NCBI RefSeq assembly: GCF_028747205.1
Contig: NZ_CP112880.1
Location: 5,766,001-5,830,000 of the forward strand
Origin: Streptomyces sp. CA-278952
GTDB taxonomy: Bacteria > Actinomycetota > Actinomycetes > Streptomycetales > Streptomycetaceae
Reading direction: 5' to 3'
Length of the DNA: 64,000 nucleotides
The notes under the pieces were generated by a model. It was given only the letters and a program-made list of their open reading frames with translations. It was not told where the DNA came from and made no database searches. Made by a program: the position numbers and the translations under genes. Each line of letters begins with the position of its first letter. Positions within the stretch are counted from its first letter, which is position 1. Below are positions 53,653 to 62,268 of the stretch, piece by piece.

Positions 53653-55086
53653 TCAGTCCGTGGCGGAGTGGGGCCCGAGGACCTCCTTCCGTGCGCGGAC
53701 GGCCAGGACGGCGACCAGCAGGGTCGGTACGAGCAGGAGCGAGAAGGTGATGGCATAGCCCCCGAGTCGGCTGGTTCCGGCAGCCAGCCCGGCGTTGAGG
53801 ACGGCGGTGGCGAACGCCAGGACGACGACCTGCCCGAGGTTCATGTTGGTCTGCATCGCGCTGGTGGTGTGGCCCAGCCGGTCCGGTGCGCTGTGCGAGA
53901 GCGACAGCACCGTGACGCACGGGTCGAGCATCCCCATCCCGACCGCCGCCAGCGGCATGGCCGCCATCGCGAACAGCGGGGAGACACCGGAGAAGCTGCC
54001 CACCACGGCGAAGACGACGGACGCCGCCATGATCAGGGCGCCGACCGTGACGAGCCGATGCCGGGCGACGTCCTGGAGGAGCTTCCCCTGCGCCCAGGAC
54101 GCGACCGCCCACAGAACGGCCGAGGCGGTGAACGCCACGCCGACCGTCACCGCCGCCACCCGCCGCTCGGTGATCAGCATCAGCGGCACCAGCGCCTCGA
54201 CGGTGAAGTACGTACCGGACGTCAGCCCGCGCAGCAGAACGGCGGTGGGCAGGCCCCGGGCGCTGCGCCAGGTGCCCTGCGGCAGCAGGCGGGGCGCGAA
54301 GACCACCAGGAGTACGACGCCGGCGACGACGAACAGCAGGTGGCGCGCGTCCCACCCCGAGACGCCGTACTGGCCGAGCGCCGCGCCCAGGCTGAGCATC
54401 CCCGCGACCACCAGCGGTGGCCGGGAGGCGCGTTCCTCGACGGGCGGGGCCTGGCTGCCATCGCCTTCGGGGGCCTTGCGGAGCACCGCCACCAGGGCGA
54501 TCGCGGGCAGCGCCGTCAGCACGGCCAGGCCGTAGAAGACCGTCCGCCACGACCACACCTCGGCGACCACTCCGGCGACCGGCGGCCCGACCAGGGACGG
54601 GATGATCCAGCTCGCGCTCATCATCGCGAGCATCCTGGGCCGCAGATACTCCGGATACGACTGGCCGATGGCGGTCGTCACGGACACCGCCACCATCCCG
54701 GCCGCCAGACCGTCGACGAAGCGGCCGATCACCAACTGCCAGATCGAGCCGCTGGACGCCGACATCAGCAGCGTCACCACGGAGAGGATCATGCCCAGGG
54801 CCAGCGGACGCCGGGCGCCGGAGCGGTCCGCCCAGTGCCCGCCCAGCACGCCGCCGAGCAGACTGGCAGCCACAAAGCTGCCCGCCACCAGGGGGAACAG
54901 CGACACCCCGTCCAGATCCTCGGCGGCGGTCGGCAGCGTCGGCACCACGGCCAGCGCGGCGAAGCCGGTCAGGAACATCACCGTGGCGAAGGTCAGCGTG
55001 GCCGCCGCGTACGGTCGGGAGAAGATGCCCGGCAGAGTGTCGCCCGAGTCGCTCGGTGGGGGGCGGAGGGCCTGTTCCGCAGTCAT
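53653..55086 (-). CDS. MFS multidrug transporter, 14-helix-like (EmrB/QacA-type)
   Basis: The protein has 477 residues from ATG 55086 (GTG 55113 possible). It shows TLTFATVMFLTGFAALAVVP, LLGGVLGGHWADRSGARRPL (loop 2-3 motif), WQLVIGRFVDGLAAGMVAVS and SWIIPSLVGPPVAGVVAEVW (motif C of drug antiporters). Substrate unknown. A TCCG/CCGT repeat follows its end. No regulator lies next to it. Confidence 0.9.
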   Translation of the reverse strand: MTAEQALRPPPSDSGDTLPGIFSRPYAAATLTFATVMFLTGFAALAVVPTLPTAAEDLDGVSLFPLVAGSFVAASLLGGVLGGHWADRSGARRPLALGMILSVVTLLMSASSGSIWQLVIGRFVDGLAAGMVAVSVTTAIGQSYPEYLRPRMLAMMSASWIIPSLVGPPVAGVVAEVWSWRTVFYGLAVLTALPAIALVAVLRKAPEGDGSQAPPVEERASRPPLVVAGMLSLGAALGQYGVSGWDARHLLFVVAGVVLLVVFAPRLLPQGTWRSARGLPTAVLLRGLTSGTYFTVEALVPLMLITERRVAAVTVGVAFTASAVLWAVASWAQGKLLQDVARHRLVTVGALIMAASVVFAVVGSFSGVSPLFAMAAMPLAAVGMGMLDPCVTVLSLSHSAPDRLGHTTSAMQTNMNLGQVVVLAFATAVLNAGLAAGTSRLGGYAITFSLLLVPTLLVAVLAVRARKEVLGPHSATD

Positions 55087-55233
55087 GGATGTCCCGTTGA
55101 CGTGGCTCGACACCCCGAGGCTTGGTCTGGACCACCCGGAGCCAGCGAGAAGCTATGTCAGGGGCCGACCACCGGGCAATCTCTTTTTGGCGGCGGCTCA
55201 CGACGTGAGGCAGGCAGCGGGCGGCTGTCCGGA

Positions 55234-55536
55234 TCAGCGCCACTGCGGCGGGATGTTCGCCAACTGCCGCAGCAGATCCCAGTCGGACGGCCGCAGCTTC
55301 GGATCATGCCAAGAGGCTCCGGTGCCGACCCAGTAGCCACGCAGTTCACGGACCTGCGACACGGTGTCGTCCCCGATGCCGGACTCGTTGTAGCAGCACG
55401 GGCAGATGACGTACCGCGGGACGCCGTACGCGTCGAACACGGACTCGCCGTCGTCATGCCCGCAGATCCGGCAGGCAGTCTCGGTCCTGTCGTCTTCGTC
55501 CCGCGCGTTCATCTCGGTTACTTGGTTCCCGTCCAT
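55234..55536 (-). CDS. CPCC-type cysteine-rich protein
   Basis: The protein has 100 residues. Two Cys pairs, ACRICGHDDGESVFDAYGVP and YVICPCCYNESGIGDDTV, form a zinc site of the CPCC family; then YWVGTGASWHDPKLRPSDWD and a Trp-rich end follow. No function is known for the family, though it often lies with toxin-immunity or defence genes. ATG 55536 or 55512 (better ribosome distance) may be the start. Confidence 0.85.
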   Translation of the reverse strand: MDGNQVTEMNARDEDDRTETACRICGHDDGESVFDAYGVPRYVICPCCYNESGIGDDTVSQVRELRGYWVGTGASWHDPKLRPSDWDLLRQLANIPPQWR

Positions 55537-55575
55537 TGATCACCGCACCCTGCAACAACGTGTCGGCGCGACGCC

Positions 55576-55618
55576 GAGCAGGGCGGTACGGGGGCCAGTT
55601 GCCCGTACCGCCCTGCTC
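55576..55618 (-). terminator. Long perfect terminator after DUF397
   Basis: This is a perfect 17-bp stem (GAGCAGGGCGGTACGGG and its complement) with a 9-base loop. It lies 15 bp downstream of the DUF397 stop. Confidence 0.88.
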
Positions 55619-55633
55619 CCCGTGACGGTGGTG

Positions 55634-55903
55634 TCAGCGCAGCCCGTCCACGAACGCCTGCCAGGCGTGGGCCCCGAGGACGATGGCGGGGCCCGTCGGG
55701 TTCTTGCTGTCGCGGACGGGGACGGACCCGCAGGAGGAACCGTCGGCGACCTCGACGCACTCGCCGCCGGTGGTGCCGCTGTACGAGGAGGTCCGCCAGG
55801 CCGCGCCGCCGGTCACGGTGCATTCGATGCAGTCGCCGCCGGTGTTTCCGCTGTAGCTGGACTTACGCCATTCCGTGCTCTTCAGGTCAGGGCCGGTCTC
55901 CAT
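55634..55903 (-). CDS. Double DUF397 protein
   Basis: The protein has 89 residues and two DUF397 units in tandem: WRKSSYSGNTGGDCIECTV and WRTSSYSGTTGGECVEVADG. It ends VRDSKNPTGPAIVLGAHAWQ AFVDGLR-like sequence, the usual domain end. DUF397 proteins pair with WhiJ-like XRE regulators and act as antagonists. ATG 55903 follows GGAGG and overlaps the XRE stop by 17 bp, so they are coupled. Confidence 0.93.
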   Translation of the reverse strand: METGPDLKSTEWRKSSYSGNTGGDCIECTVTGGAAWRTSSYSGTTGGECVEVADGSSCGSVPVRDSKNPTGPAIVLGAHAWQAFVDGLR

Positions 55904-56711
55904 AACGCTCCTCCATCACGCGGCTGATCCGCGCCACCGATTCCTCGACGGAGAGTGCGGTGGCCTGGAGGTGAGCGTATCGGAGCGAGGCCTCCCGGAC
56001 CGTTTCAGGGCTGGCCGTCATATGGCCGGAGATGACGTCCTCGGTGTAGACGATCTCCGGGTCGTCGTCGAAGCGCAGCTGGTTGAACGAACCCGCCAGG
56101 CTCGCGTGTTCACCGGCCTCGAACGGCAGCACCTGGATCCGCATCCAGCGGTGTGCCGCGTAATCCAACAGCTTCTGTAGTTGGGCCCGCATCACCTCGT
56201 GCCCGCCGATCGGCCGGTACAGCACCGCCTCGTCCAGGATCGCCCAGGCCAGCGGCGGCCTCTCCCGCTCCAGGATCCGCTGGCGCTCCATCCGGGCGGC
56301 GAGCAGTCCTTCCAGGTCGTCGGGCATGCCGGTGGCCAGGACGGCCCGCGCGTACTCCTCCGTCTGCAACAGCCCGTAGACCACCTGCGCCTGGTACGTC
56401 GAGATGTACGCGGCCTTCGCCTCCATGTCCGCGTACGGCTGGAACCACGTCGGCAACTGGCTCCGCAGCACCAACCCCACCAGCCGCGAGAACGTTCCGT
56501 CCGTCCCCAGCGCCGCGTCCACGCGCTCGGAGAAGTCACGGGTGGGGATCTTCTTCGTCGTCTCGATCTGGCCGACCAGGGAACCCGTGCAGAAGATGAT
56601 GGTGCCCAACTGCGGCTGGGTCAGGCCCTGGGCCTCGCGTTGGCGGCGCAACTCCCCGCCGTAGTAGGCGAGCGGGGAGGCGTCGGGATCGAGCGTCTGG
56701 ATGTTGGCCAC
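55887..56711 (-). CDS. WhiJ-like XRE-family regulator
   Basis: The protein has 274 residues from GTG 56711 (GGAGG upstream). The HTH is GELRRQREAQGLTQPQLGTI at about residues 20-39, followed by TGSLVGQIETTKK. The C-terminal DUF5753 region is WFQPYADMEAKAAYISTYQA, VYGLLQTEEYARAVLATGMP and RIQVLPFEAGEHASLAGSFN. In streptomycetes such genes come in groups with a small DUF397 protein and an ATPase, and influence development or antibiotic production. It is divergent from the ATPase. Confidence 0.93.
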   Translation of the reverse strand: MANIQTLDPDASPLAYYGGELRRQREAQGLTQPQLGTIIFCTGSLVGQIETTKKIPTRDFSERVDAALGTDGTFSRLVGLVLRSQLPTWFQPYADMEAKAAYISTYQAQVVYGLLQTEEYARAVLATGMPDDLEGLLAARMERQRILERERPPLAWAILDEAVLYRPIGGHEVMRAQLQKLLDYAAHRWMRIQVLPFEAGEHASLAGSFNQLRFDDDPEIVYTEDVISGHMTASPETVREASLRYAHLQATALSVEESVARISRVMEERYGDRP

Positions 56712-56793
56712 GGATGGACCTCCGGGTGCAACGCCTCGCGGCGTTCGTTTCGGTACGTAGCCGAGCGTAGCCATCACGTCGCAGCCTGGTGAC

Positions 56794-57294
56794 ATGAATC
56801 ACGTACTTGTCCCCCGGAGGAATCCCGGGGAGCCCGTCTACCGCGCCGACTTCACCCTCGGCGCGCACTCCGCCCGGCATCTGCGCCGCGTCCTGCGGCT
56901 CTACCTCCAGGCCTGGGAGCTGCCCTTCCTCGCCGACGCCGCCGAACTGGCGCTCACCGAGCTGATCGCCAACGTCGTGCAGCACGTGCCCGACCGGCGC
57001 GGCCAGACCTTCATCTTCCGGCTGCCGCGCGGCGAGGGCGTCCGCGTCGAGGTGTCCGACAGCAGCCCCGCCGTGCCCCTCGCCATCACCGGCGATCCGC
57101 TGGACGACGGGGGGCGGGGGCTCGTCCTGGTCGATGCCGTCACCGACGAGTGGGGCATCATCAAGCGGTGGGACGGCAGCGGGAAGACCGTCTGGTTCGA
57201 GTGCCTGACGCCGCCGGAGAAGGGCGGCAGCCGGTTCAGGTCAGCTCGGCCGGGTCGCGCGCCGGGCGGTCCCACGGCGTCCGGAGGACGGTAG
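56794..57294 (+). CDS. HATPase_c_2 (RsbW-like) ATP-binding protein
   Basis: The protein has 166 residues. The GHKL fold is seen with the N-box ELALTELIANVVQHVPDRRG, the G1-like VEVSDSSPAVPLAIT, and G2 DDGGRGLVLVDAVTDEWGI. Its size and fold are those of anti-sigma-like kinases. In WhiJ-type clusters such an ATPase accompanies the XRE/DUF397 pair and its role is unsettled. The C-terminal 25 residues are basic and Gly/Pro-rich. Confidence 0.92.
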   Translation: MNHVLVPRRNPGEPVYRADFTLGAHSARHLRRVLRLYLQAWELPFLADAAELALTELIANVVQHVPDRRGQTFIFRLPRGEGVRVEVSDSSPAVPLAITGDPLDDGGRGLVLVDAVTDEWGIIKRWDGSGKTVWFECLTPPEKGGSRFRSARPGRAPGGPTASGGR

Positions 57295-57338
57295 GGGCCG
57301 GGCCCCGGCCTCTGCGAGCGAGACCGCGGGCGGGCCGG

Positions 57339-60300
57339 TCAGTGCCGCACCGCCGCCACCTCCGGTGGCAGGTCGTCCGGGAGCAGCAGACGCAGATCGT
57401 CCAGGCTCGGTGTGGACATCGCGCCGAGGCGGCCCGCCTGGCGCGTCATCATCGCCTCCAGGATCTGGCGGGCCGCCCGTGCGTTGCCGAAGGAGTGGTC
57501 GCGCGGCAGGGAGTCCACGTAGGCGTACAGCGCGGCGACCGTCTCCGGGGAGCAGTCGTACCCGTAGCCGGTGGCTTGCTGGGAGAGGATGTGCAACAGG
57601 TCGTCCGTGGAGTAGCTCTCGAACTCCACGGTGCGCGAGAACCGCGAGGCCAGGCCCGGGTTGGAGTCGAGGAAGCGGCGCATCTCGCGGGTGTAGCCGG
57701 CGGCGATGACCACGACCTCGTCGCGGTGGTCCTCCATCAGCTTCAGCAGTGTGTCGACCGCCTCCCGGCCGAAGTCGGAGGTCGCGCCCTCCGGCGTGAG
57801 CGTGTAGGCCTCGTCGACGAACAGCACACCGCCTATGGCGCGTTCGAAGGCGTCCTTGGTCAACTGTGCGGTGTGGCCCACGTACCGGCCGACCAGATCG
57901 GCCCGCGCCACCTCGACCAGCTGGCCCTTGGGCAGCACCCCGAGGGAGCGCAGCAGGTCCGCGTACAGCCGCGCGATGGTGGTCTTGCCCGTACCGGGAG
58001 GCCCGGAGAAGATGAGGTGGTTGCTGATCTTCGGGGTGGGCAGCCCGGCGGCCTTGCGCTGCTTGGTCGCGGTGAGGAGGTTGACCAGTGCGGTCACCTC
58101 GTTCTTGACCGCTGTGAGGCCGATCATGGAGTGCAGCTGGGCGAGGAGTTCCTCGGAGCCGGGGCCATCGTCCGCCGGTGTGCCCGCGTCGGGCGCCACG
58201 TCCTCGGGGAGCAGGAGGGCCAGGTCGCTCTCGGCGGGATTCTTCATGGAGGCGAACCGGGACGCCTGGCGGTCCACCATCTCCTCGAACACCCGGCGGG
58301 CCGCACGGCCGTTGCCGAACGTGGCGTCGCGCGGCATGCGCTCGTAGTGCCCGGCGAGCGCCTCGCGGGTCCGGGGGTCGAGCTCGTAGCGGTGGCCCAG
58401 GCACATGTTCTCCGTGATGGTCACCAGCTCGTCCACCGAGTAGTTGGCGAAGTCGATGGTGCGGGTGAACCGGGAGGACAGGCCCGGGTTGGAGGAGAGG
58501 AAGCTCGCCATCTCGCCGGTGTACCCGGCGGCGATCACGGCGACGTCGTCGCGGTGGTCCTCCATCAACTTCAGCAGCGTGTCGACCGCCTCCCGGCCGA
58601 AGTCGGCGCCGGAGCCCTTGCTGTCGGAGAGCAGGGTGTACGCCTCGTCGATGAACAGCACCCCGCCCAGCGCCTCGTTGAACGCCTCGGTGGTCTTGAT
58701 GGCCGTACCGCCGATCACCTGCGCGACCAGGTCGGCGCGGGAGACCTCCACGAGGTGCCCCGACCTGAGGACGCCGAGATCGGCCAGGATGCCGCCGTAC
58801 AGCCGGGCCACGGTGGTCTTGCCGGTGCCGGGCGGTCCGGAGAAGACGAGGTGGCGGCTGACCTGGGCGACCGGCATGCCGAGCTGGACGCGGCGCTGGT
58901 TCAGCTGATTCAGGTTGACCAGACTGCGCACCTGGCTCTTGACCTCGGCGAGGCCGACGAGGGATTCCAGCTCCTCCAGCGGCCCCTCGGGCTCCTTCTG
59001 CGCGGAGTCGGGGCCGCCGCCGGCGACATCCGGAGGCAGCGTGTCGCCCCAGGCGTCCGGGACCGCGTTGCCGGCGCTGTTGAGGCCCTCGATCGTGAGG
59101 CGTTCGTTGACCCGGGTCTGCCGTAGGCCCGCACCGCGGTTGTCGCGGACGGTGCAGTCGGCGACGGTGACGGGATCGGCGCTGTCGATCCTGATGCCGT
59201 CGCCGACGCTGCCGATGACCTGCGAGGAAGTGAGGGTGGCGCGGGAGCCGTTGGCGAGCAGGACGCCGTGGGCGCCGGAGTCGGTGATGTGGACGCGCAG
59301 GACGGTGAGTTCACCGCCGTTGTCCACCGTGATGCCGCCCGCCGCGGCGAACTCGACGGCGCAGTCCCGGATGGTGCCCCGCCCCTCCGTGCCGACGGAG
59401 AGGGTGGTGTCCCCGGCCGCTCTCATGACCGTGTCGCGGATGTCGGGGTTGCCGCCCGAGGCGATCCGTACCGCCGAACCGCCCGCGCGGTCGATCTCGC
59501 AGTGCTCCAGCCGGCCGCGCCCGTCCTCGGCCACCTCGACACCGTTGCCACCCGGAGAGGTGATCCGTACGCGGCGCAGCAGCGGGTCGGCTCCGGTGCG
59601 GATACGGACGGCGACCCCGGCCGCGTCGCTGACCAGCAGTTCGTCGAACTCGGCGGTCGAGTCCTCCTCCAGCAGGACGGCGCCGTTCGCGTCCGCGCAG
59701 TCGCGGACCGCGCAGCCGATCAGCGTGGGCGAGCTGGAGTCGATCACCCGTATCGCCGGGGCGGCCGCCGTGTCGAACTCGCAGCGCTGGAAGGTGCCCC
59801 GGGAGCGTTCGCTGACCACCAGGCCGCTGCCCTTGGTGCGGGAGGTACGGCAGTCGAGGAACTCGGGGTCGGCGTTCACGGCCAGCATGATGCCGGGGCC
59901 CGAGGTGTCGCTGACGGAGACGTTCTCCAGGGACGGGCGGGCGGAGCTGGTGATGTAGACGCCGACGGAGGTGTCGTGCACCGTGGTGCGCAGGACCCGG
60001 GTACCGCTGCGGCCCTCCAGCGCTATGGACGGCTTGTCCGTCCCGGAGATGTCGCAGTCCTCCACCAGGCCCTGGGCCTCGTCCGAGGTCAGCACGCCGT
60101 TGGCGCGCGCGTCGAGGATGCGGCAGTCCCGCACCGTCGTCCGGGCCTCCGCGCCGATGACGACGCCGGAGGTGCCGAGGTTCGATATGCGGCAGCCGGC
60201 TATGACGCTGCCCGTGGGGGCGGAGTCCACGACCCCGGCGCCCTTGGGGTTGCTGACCTGGCAGTCGCGCATGGCGACCGAGCCCGACTCCCGGGCCAGC

Positions 60301-60647
60301 ACGGCCGTCCAGCCGGAGCCGACGACCGTACAGCCGTCCATGGCGACCTGGCCGCGCGGGGCGTCGACCACCGGCAGGTCCTCGCTCCCGCCGCGCAGGG
60401 TGAGGTCGGTGAGCATGACGGCGTCGGCCACCAGGATGACGGCGGTGCCACGGCGCGGGCAGATCTCGACGCTGCCCGGCTCCCCGTCGGCGACGATGGT
60501 GACCCGCGTCCGGACCGTGAGGTTCTCCGGGTAGCGGCCGGGGTGCACCCGGATCACCGCACCCGTGCGTGCCTTGTCCAGGGCTTCGCCGATCGTCCGG
60601 AAGCTGTCCGGTTGGCCCGACCCGACCCTGAGCACTTGCCGTGACAC
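57339..60647 (-). CDS. Right-handed beta-helix / double AAA+ (EccA-like) fusion protein
   Basis: The protein has 1102 residues. GTG 60647 follows AAGGAGGAGG. Residues about 1-545 are a right-handed parallel beta-helix: many short repeats such as [20 protein letters not shown] and [19 protein letters not shown], of the NosD/pectate-lyase-like type. A linker then leads to two CbxX/CfqX AAA+ modules. Walker A sites are at about 599 ([20 protein letters not shown]) and 879 ([20 protein letters not shown]); Walker B at about 666 ([20 protein letters not shown]) and 942 ([16 protein letters not shown]). Both modules look complete. EccA ATPases act on type VII substrates, and mycosin and EccC genes are next to it, so a secretion-related unfoldase that recognises partners by its beta-helix is a fair guess. 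Confidence 0.92.
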   Translation of the reverse strand: MSRQVLRVGSGQPDSFRTIGEALDKARTGAVIRVHPGRYPENLTVRTRVTIVADGEPGSVEICPRRGTAVILVADAVMLTDLTLRGGSEDLPVVDAPRGQVAMDGCTVVGSGWTAVLARESGSVAMRDCQVSNPKGAGVVDSAPTGSVIAGCRISNLGTSGVVIGAEARTTVRDCRILDARANGVLTSDEAQGLVEDCDISGTDKPSIALEGRSGTRVLRTTVHDTSVGVYITSSARPSLENVSVSDTSGPGIMLAVNADPEFLDCRTSRTKGSGLVVSERSRGTFQRCEFDTAAAPAIRVIDSSSPTLIGCAVRDCADANGAVLLEEDSTAEFDELLVSDAAGVAVRIRTGADPLLRRVRITSPGGNGVEVAEDGRGRLEHCEIDRAGGSAVRIASGGNPDIRDTVMRAAGDTTLSVGTEGRGTIRDCAVEFAAAGGITVDNGGELTVLRVHITDSGAHGVLLANGSRATLTSSQVIGSVGDGIRIDSADPVTVADCTVRDNRGAGLRQTRVNERLTIEGLNSAGNAVPDAWGDTLPPDVAGGGPDSAQKEPEGPLEELESLVGLAEVKSQVRSLVNLNQLNQRRVQLGMPVAQVSRHLVFSGPPGTGKTTVARLYGGILADLGVLRSGHLVEVSRADLVAQVIGGTAIKTTEAFNEALGGVLFIDEAYTLLSDSKGSGADFGREAVDTLLKLMEDHRDDVAVIAAGYTGEMASFLSSNPGLSSRFTRTIDFANYSVDELVTITENMCLGHRYELDPRTREALAGHYERMPRDATFGNGRAARRVFEEMVDRQASRFASMKNPAESDLALLLPEDVAPDAGTPADDGPGSEELLAQLHSMIGLTAVKNEVTALVNLLTATKQRKAAGLPTPKISNHLIFSGPPGTGKTTIARLYADLLRSLGVLPKGQLVEVARADLVGRYVGHTAQLTKDAFERAIGGVLFVDEAYTLTPEGATSDFGREAVDTLLKLMEDHRDEVVVIAAGYTREMRRFLDSNPGLASRFSRTVEFESYSTDDLLHILSQQATGYGYDCSPETVAALYAYVDSLPRDHSFGNARAARQILEAMMTRQAGRLGAMSTPSLDDLRLLLPDDLPPEVAAVRH

Positions 60648-60863
60648 GCCCGATCCTCCTCCTTGTGGTGCCGCTGCCGCCTGCCTCTCCCGCCGGGGGC
60701 CGGAAAGAAACCGGGTCGCGTCGGGAACGTGCAGCTGTGCGCACGCGACGAAGGCTACGGGACCGGTGCCGCGATGTTCCAGGTGGGACAGGACAGTTCG
60801 GGCCGGATCCGATGAGCGGGGCGCCGTGTCCCGCACGTCGCGCCGTCATCCGTTCGGCCTATC

Positions 60864-62060
60864 ATGCGCGCCATGCCCCCTGCCCGAGTTCGCTCCCGCC
60901 GCCCCCGGGCCACGGCCGTCGCCGCCGCCCTGTCGCTCACCGTGATCCCGGCCGCGCTGGTCCCCGCGGTCGCCGTGCCCGCGGCGGCCGATTCCGTGGG
61001 ACTCCCCGTCGTACGTTCCGTCCTGGCGGAGGACGACACCTGCGTCGAGGCCTCGGGGGTGAAGGCCCGGTCCGAGCCCTGGACCATGGGCGCGCTCGGG
61101 GCGGCCCGCGCACGGCCGCTCTCCCAGGGCGCGGGACAGACGGTCGCGGTCGTGGACACGGGGGTCGGGGAGTCGGCCCCGGCTCTCTCCGGCCGGGTGA
61201 CCGCGATCGGGGACGCGGGCAAGGACTGCGTCGGGCACGGCACGTTCGCCGCAGGCCTGATCGCGGCGGCCCCGGGCTCCGCCGCAGGGCCGGCCGGACT
61301 GGCCCCCGAGGCCCGCATCCTGGCCGTACGGGGCGCGGACGAGCGCGGCGGGGCCACGGTGGGCCGGGTCGCCGCCGGCATCCGCGAGGCGGCCGACGAG
61401 GGCGCCACCGTCATCTACGTCGCCGCTGCCCTGGCCGACGGCAAGGCCGAGTTGACGAAGGCCGTCGCCTACGCGAGCGACAAGGACGCGCTGGTCGTGG
61501 CCCCCCTCGCCCCGGACGCCCTGCCGAGGGACGCGAAGCCCGCGCCCTGGTACTGGCCCGCCGCCGCCCCGGGGGCGATCGGTGTGACGGACTACGGTCC
61601 GGACGGGCAGCGCCCCGCCAACGCGCCCGTGGTGGGCGGGGCGGACCTGGCGGCGCCCGGCGACGCGGTGGTGAGCATCGGCCCCGAGGGTTCGGGCCAC
61701 TTCATCGGCTACGGGGCCTCGTTCGCCGCCGCGCACGTCGCGGGAGCGGCGGCGCAGGTACGGGCGCGCCACCCGGAGCTCTCGGCCGCCGGGACGGCGC
61801 GCCGCCTGACCGAGGCGGCCTACCCGGCGAGCCCGCCGCGACTCGACCCGTACGCCGCCCTGACGGTCGTCCTCACGGACGAGAAGGGGGTGGCGCCCCG
61901 GCCGGAGCGGGCCGAGGTCCCGCAGCCGCCCGCGGCGGAGCCCCGTACCCGTGCGCTGATCGTGGCGGGTGTGGGCGGCGGCGTGGTGCTGCTGGTCGCG
62001 GCGGGCGCGGCGGTGATCCCGCGCGGCCGGGCCCGCAACTGGCGTCCTGCGGGGCGCTGA
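60864..62060 (+). CDS. mycP: Mycosin-like S8 serine protease, type VII secretion-associated
   Basis: The protein has 398 residues. The signal AVAAALSLTVIPAALVPAVA and a C-terminal helix (ALIVAGVGGGVVLLVAAGAA) followed by Arg residues give membrane anchoring with the protease outside. The triad is D98 (TVAVVDTGVGESA), H125 (KDCVGHGTFAAGLIAA) and S286 (GYGASFAAAHVAGAAAQVRA). The oxyanion Asn, normally in an AAGN-type motif, is not seen: the matching stretch reads DALVVAPLAPDALPRDAKPA. Activity may be weak or absent. Mycosins support type VII secretion, sometimes without proteolysis. ATG 60864 or 60873 is the start. Confidence 0.9.
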   Translation: MRAMPPARVRSRRPRATAVAAALSLTVIPAALVPAVAVPAAADSVGLPVVRSVLAEDDTCVEASGVKARSEPWTMGALGAARARPLSQGAGQTVAVVDTGVGESAPALSGRVTAIGDAGKDCVGHGTFAAGLIAAAPGSAAGPAGLAPEARILAVRGADERGGATVGRVAAGIREAADEGATVIYVAAALADGKAELTKAVAYASDKDALVVAPLAPDALPRDAKPAPWYWPAAAPGAIGVTDYGPDGQRPANAPVVGGADLAAPGDAVVSIGPEGSGHFIGYGASFAAAHVAGAAAQVRARHPELSAAGTARRLTEAAYPASPPRLDPYAALTVVLTDEKGVAPRPERAEVPQPPAAEPRTRALIVAGVGGGVVLLVAAGAAVIPRGRARNWRPAGR

Positions 62061-62268
62061 GGGGGCGTAGGGCGCTGCGGGCCGGGCGGGGGAGGCTTCG
62101 GAGCTCCCGGGCCTTCGACGGGGCTTCGCTGAGCCGGGCCGCCGCTTGCCGTCCGGTACGCCCCCGGGCCGGGGTGTCCCTACGGCGGGGTTCACCCGCG
62201 CGTCCCCGGCCGTGAGCGGGTCCGGCCTCCCCGTCCCGCTCACGGGCGGGGGAGACCGGGCCCGCCGC

